Source: Pseudomonadota bacterium (GTDB lineage Bacteria; Pseudomonadota; Gammaproteobacteria; Xanthomonadales; Xanthomonadaceae). Taken from it: 10,028 nt of DNA. Under the pieces are notes generated by a model. It was not told where the DNA came from. It saw nothing but the letters and a program-made list of their open reading frames with translations, and searched no databases. Location of the stretch: assembly GCA_025355485.1 (NCBI GenBank), contig JANXZP010000106.1, forward strand, positions 1 to 10,028, given 5' to 3'. Positions 8,481-10,028 of the stretch are shown here, piece after piece (position 1 is the stretch's first letter; every line of letters begins with the position of its first letter). The translations under genes and the position numbers were made by a program.

Positions 8481-8810
8481 GTGATTCAGTTGCTTGCTCT
8501 CATCAACTTTGTTGGTTACTACTTCTATTGGGTCGTTTCTTTCAAGCTAGGCAAGCAGGAGACGCGATTTTGGGACTATGTGTATATGCGCTCGCTGAAA
8601 CGCATGCATGCGAGAAGCTACACATTGGCTTTCCTGGTAGGTGATGCGTACAACTATCGAAAATATGATGATGTTTGTCGGGTATGTGACGCTTTCGCGA
8701 TTCGTAACGATGAGCTCGCCAACTCTTTCAACGAGAAAATCGCATTCTCCGCTACAAGAGCTGGTCGGCAGGATCTTGTCGAGAAATTTGCTGAAAAAAG
8801 ACTACTCTAA
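8481..8810 (+). CDS. Unrecognised small protein with one N-terminal membrane segment, low-GC DNA
   Basis: I do not recognise this 109-aa protein. Residues about 2-21 are strongly hydrophobic and aromatic (IQLLALINFVGYYFYWVVSF), giving one membrane segment or uncleaved anchor. The rest is charged and probably helical. The stretch SYTLAFLVGDAYNYRKYDD followed by a second Ala-rich helix pair has spacing reminiscent of a TPR-like helical hairpin, which is only an impression. The start is GTG at 8481, the first start codon after an in-frame TAA at 8460, with a weak GGCGGG site six bases before it. By hand count the ORF is about 45% G+C (149 of 330), against more than 60% in flanking genes, and it uses A/T-ending codons. 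That suggests recent acquisition or relaxed composition. It lies 13 bp after nadK and 57 bp before the nucleotidase gene on the same strand, so it could be co-transcribed. A non-coding low-GC stretch is the alternative; a sensible membrane segment in an intact frame argues for a real gene. Confidence 0.6.
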   Translation: MIQLLALINFVGYYFYWVVSFKLGKQETRFWDYVYMRSLKRMHARSYTLAFLVGDAYNYRKYDDVCRVCDAFAIRNDELANSFNEKIAFSATRAGRQDLVEKFAEKRLL

Positions 8811-8867
8811 TGCAAAGGGCTGAGAGAAAGCCTCGCCGCCTGAGACCACAATGCGGATACTTGCAGC

Positions 8868-9794
8868 ATGGATACCGAATCGCCCGATCGCCTCGTCGTC
8901 GCCATCACCGCGCGCGCTATTTTCGACCTCGAGGACAGTCATGCGCTGTTCGAACGCGATGGCGTGCGCGCCTACGCCGATTTCCAGCGCGAGCGCGAGA
9001 ATGAAGCACTCGCGCCGGGCATTGCGTTTCCGCTGGTGCGCAAGCTGCTTGCATTGAATGAAGACGCGCCTGCCGACAGCCAGCGTGTAGAAGTCATCCT
9101 GCTTTCGCGCAATTCCAGCGACACCGGGCTGCGCATTTTCAATTCGATCGAGCATTACCAGCTTGGCATCGTGCGCGCGGTGTTCACCGCCGGCGAGCCG
9201 ACCGATCCCTACATCCGTCCGTTCGGCGCGCAATTGTTCCTGTCGGCGAATCCGGAGTCGGTGCGGCGTGCACTCGAACACGGCGTTGCGGCGGCGACCA
9301 TCCTGACTTCACGTGATGGCGATGTGGGAACAACGCGCACGCAATCTCCTCACCACAACCAATTACGCATCGCATTCGACGGCGACGCGGTGATCTTCGG
9401 CGACGAGTCCGAGCGCATTTCCAGCGAGCAGGGCCTTGCTGCGTTCTCGCGCAACGAAGCGGAACTCGCGCACCAGCCGTTGTCGGGCGGCCCGTTCAAG
9501 GGTTTTCTTGCGGCATTGCATCGCCTGCAGCAGGCGTTTCCAGCCGAGAATTCGCCGATCCGCACCGCGCTGGTCACCGCGCGCTCGGCGCCCGCGCACA
9601 AGCGTGTGATCCTGACCCTGCGAGAGTGGGGCGTGCGTCTGGACGAAGCGCTGTTCCTCGGCGGCCGCGACAAGGGTCCGTTCCTGCAGGCGTTCGGCGC
9701 CGACATCTTCTTCGATGATTCGCAGGACAACATCGCGAACGCGCGCCTTCATGTCGCCGCCGGCCATGTGCCACATGGCGTGTCGAACGAGTAG
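8868..9794 (+). CDS. 5'-nucleotidase of the cytosolic cN-I family
   Basis: This 308-aa protein resembles the cytosolic 5'-nucleotidase I family (NT5C1A-like), which removes the 5'-phosphate from nucleoside monophosphates such as AMP. Family segments run in order along the whole protein: VVAITARAIFDLEDSH (10-25), LSRNSSDTGLRIFNSIEHY, then FDGDAVIFGDESERI. HAD-type phosphatase motifs are visible: nucleophile and acid/base Asp171 and Asp173 (DGD), motif II Thr237 (TARS), motif III Lys269 (in GGRDKGPFL) and motif IV Asp283-Asp284 (FFDD). All are intact, so it should be active and cytoplasmic. The ATG at 8868 is the first start after an in-frame TGA at 8841; no strong Shine-Dalgarno site is seen. 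Nearness to nadK suggests a role in nucleotide or NAD-breakdown turnover, but the natural substrate in bacteria cannot be inferred here. The gene ends 8 bp from a convergent transporter gene. Confidence 0.9.
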   Translation: MDTESPDRLVVAITARAIFDLEDSHALFERDGVRAYADFQRERENEALAPGIAFPLVRKLLALNEDAPADSQRVEVILLSRNSSDTGLRIFNSIEHYQLGIVRAVFTAGEPTDPYIRPFGAQLFLSANPESVRRALEHGVAAATILTSRDGDVGTTRTQSPHHNQLRIAFDGDAVIFGDESERISSEQGLAAFSRNEAELAHQPLSGGPFKGFLAALHRLQQAFPAENSPIRTALVTARSAPAHKRVILTLREWGVRLDEALFLGGRDKGPFLQAFGADIFFDDSQDNIANARLHVAAGHVPHGVSNE

Positions 9795-9802
9795 ACGTTC
9801 AG

Positions 9803-10028
9803 TCAGATTGTTTGCGCGCGAGCAATCGGCGTCGGTTTCTTTCGCATCGAGTAGATCACCCACGCCAGCGCCGTCAGCGTCGCGCCGCCGAGGAACGCCC
9901 ACTCGCCGCGTCCGTAATGCCACAGCACCGCAGCGATTGCCGCGCCGAGTACGCCGCCGACACCGGATGAAAATCCGTACAGCAGGCTTTGCCCGGCCGC
10001 GGCGCGGCGGCCCGGGAAAAACACCGTC
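9803..10028 (-). CDS. Major-facilitator-superfamily transporter, C-terminal end (5' part outside window)
   Basis: The minus-strand frame is open from the right edge to the stop at 9805-9803, showing the last 74 or so residues of a membrane transporter. The visible part contains FFPGRRAAAGQSLLYG, then GVGGVLGAAIAAVLWHYG as one membrane helix, then EWAFLGGATLTALAWVIYS as the last helix, and a short basic tail (MRKKPTPIARAQTI) expected in the cytoplasm. The FPGR-xxx-GQ-xLY-GxGGxLG pattern resembles the HcaT/nucleoside:H+ symporter-like branch of the superfamily. The substrate cannot be told from this fragment. No start lies in the window: the codon at 10024-10022 is GTG but appears internal. Confidence 0.8.
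   Translation of the reverse strand, partial: TVFFPGRRAAAGQSLLYGFSSGVGGVLGAAIAAVLWHYGRGEWAFLGGATLTALAWVIYSMRKKPTPIARAQTI

Overview
The window is GC-rich chromosomal DNA (about two thirds G+C in most genes) with housekeeping and catabolic genes and no rRNA, tRNA, CRISPR array or insertion sequence. The 180-kDa-class NAD-glutamate dehydrogenase, the short (256 aa) proteobacterial NAD kinase, the cN-I-type 5'-nucleotidase and the codon bias suggest a gammaproteobacterium, most likely Xanthomonadales/Lysobacterales (Xanthomonadaceae or Rhodanobacteraceae). That placement is from memory of the gene families, not from a search.

Layout. (1) 1-486, plus strand: the 3' part of an acyl-CoA dehydrogenase gene, entering from the left edge. 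(2) 539-2407, minus strand, convergent with it: a 622-aa membrane-anchored Ser/Thr protein kinase. It has a complete Hanks-type catalytic domain, one transmembrane helix, a long Pro/Ala linker and a C-terminal domain that reads like the P1 head subdomain of the secretion protein SecD. (3) 2408-2614: a 207-bp divergent control region. (4) 2615-7579, plus strand: a very large NAD-specific glutamate dehydrogenase (about 1654 aa from the preferred GTG start). (5) 7697-8467: NAD kinase. (6) 8481-8810: an unrecognised 109-aa protein with one hydrophobic segment, in DNA of only about 45% G+C. (7) 8868-9794: a cytosolic 5'-nucleotidase I family protein carrying HAD motifs. (8) 9803-10028, minus strand: the 3' end of a major-facilitator transporter gene, leaving the right edge.

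How the genes fit together. The acyl-CoA dehydrogenase (fatty-acid/acyl catabolism) and the glutamate dehydrogenase (glutamate to 2-oxoglutarate, making NADH) are carbon-catabolic. The NAD kinase and the nucleotidase act on the nucleotide/cofactor pool, so 2615-9794 forms a loose same-strand NAD/nucleotide block. Placing a Ser/Thr kinase divergently next to NAD-GDH invites, but does not prove, a regulatory link.

The two most unusual items are the kinase with a SecD-P1-head-like extracytoplasmic domain and the low-GC orphan gene between nadK and the nucleotidase gene. I found no clear evidence of a wholly new multi-gene system; most of the window is ordinary core genome.
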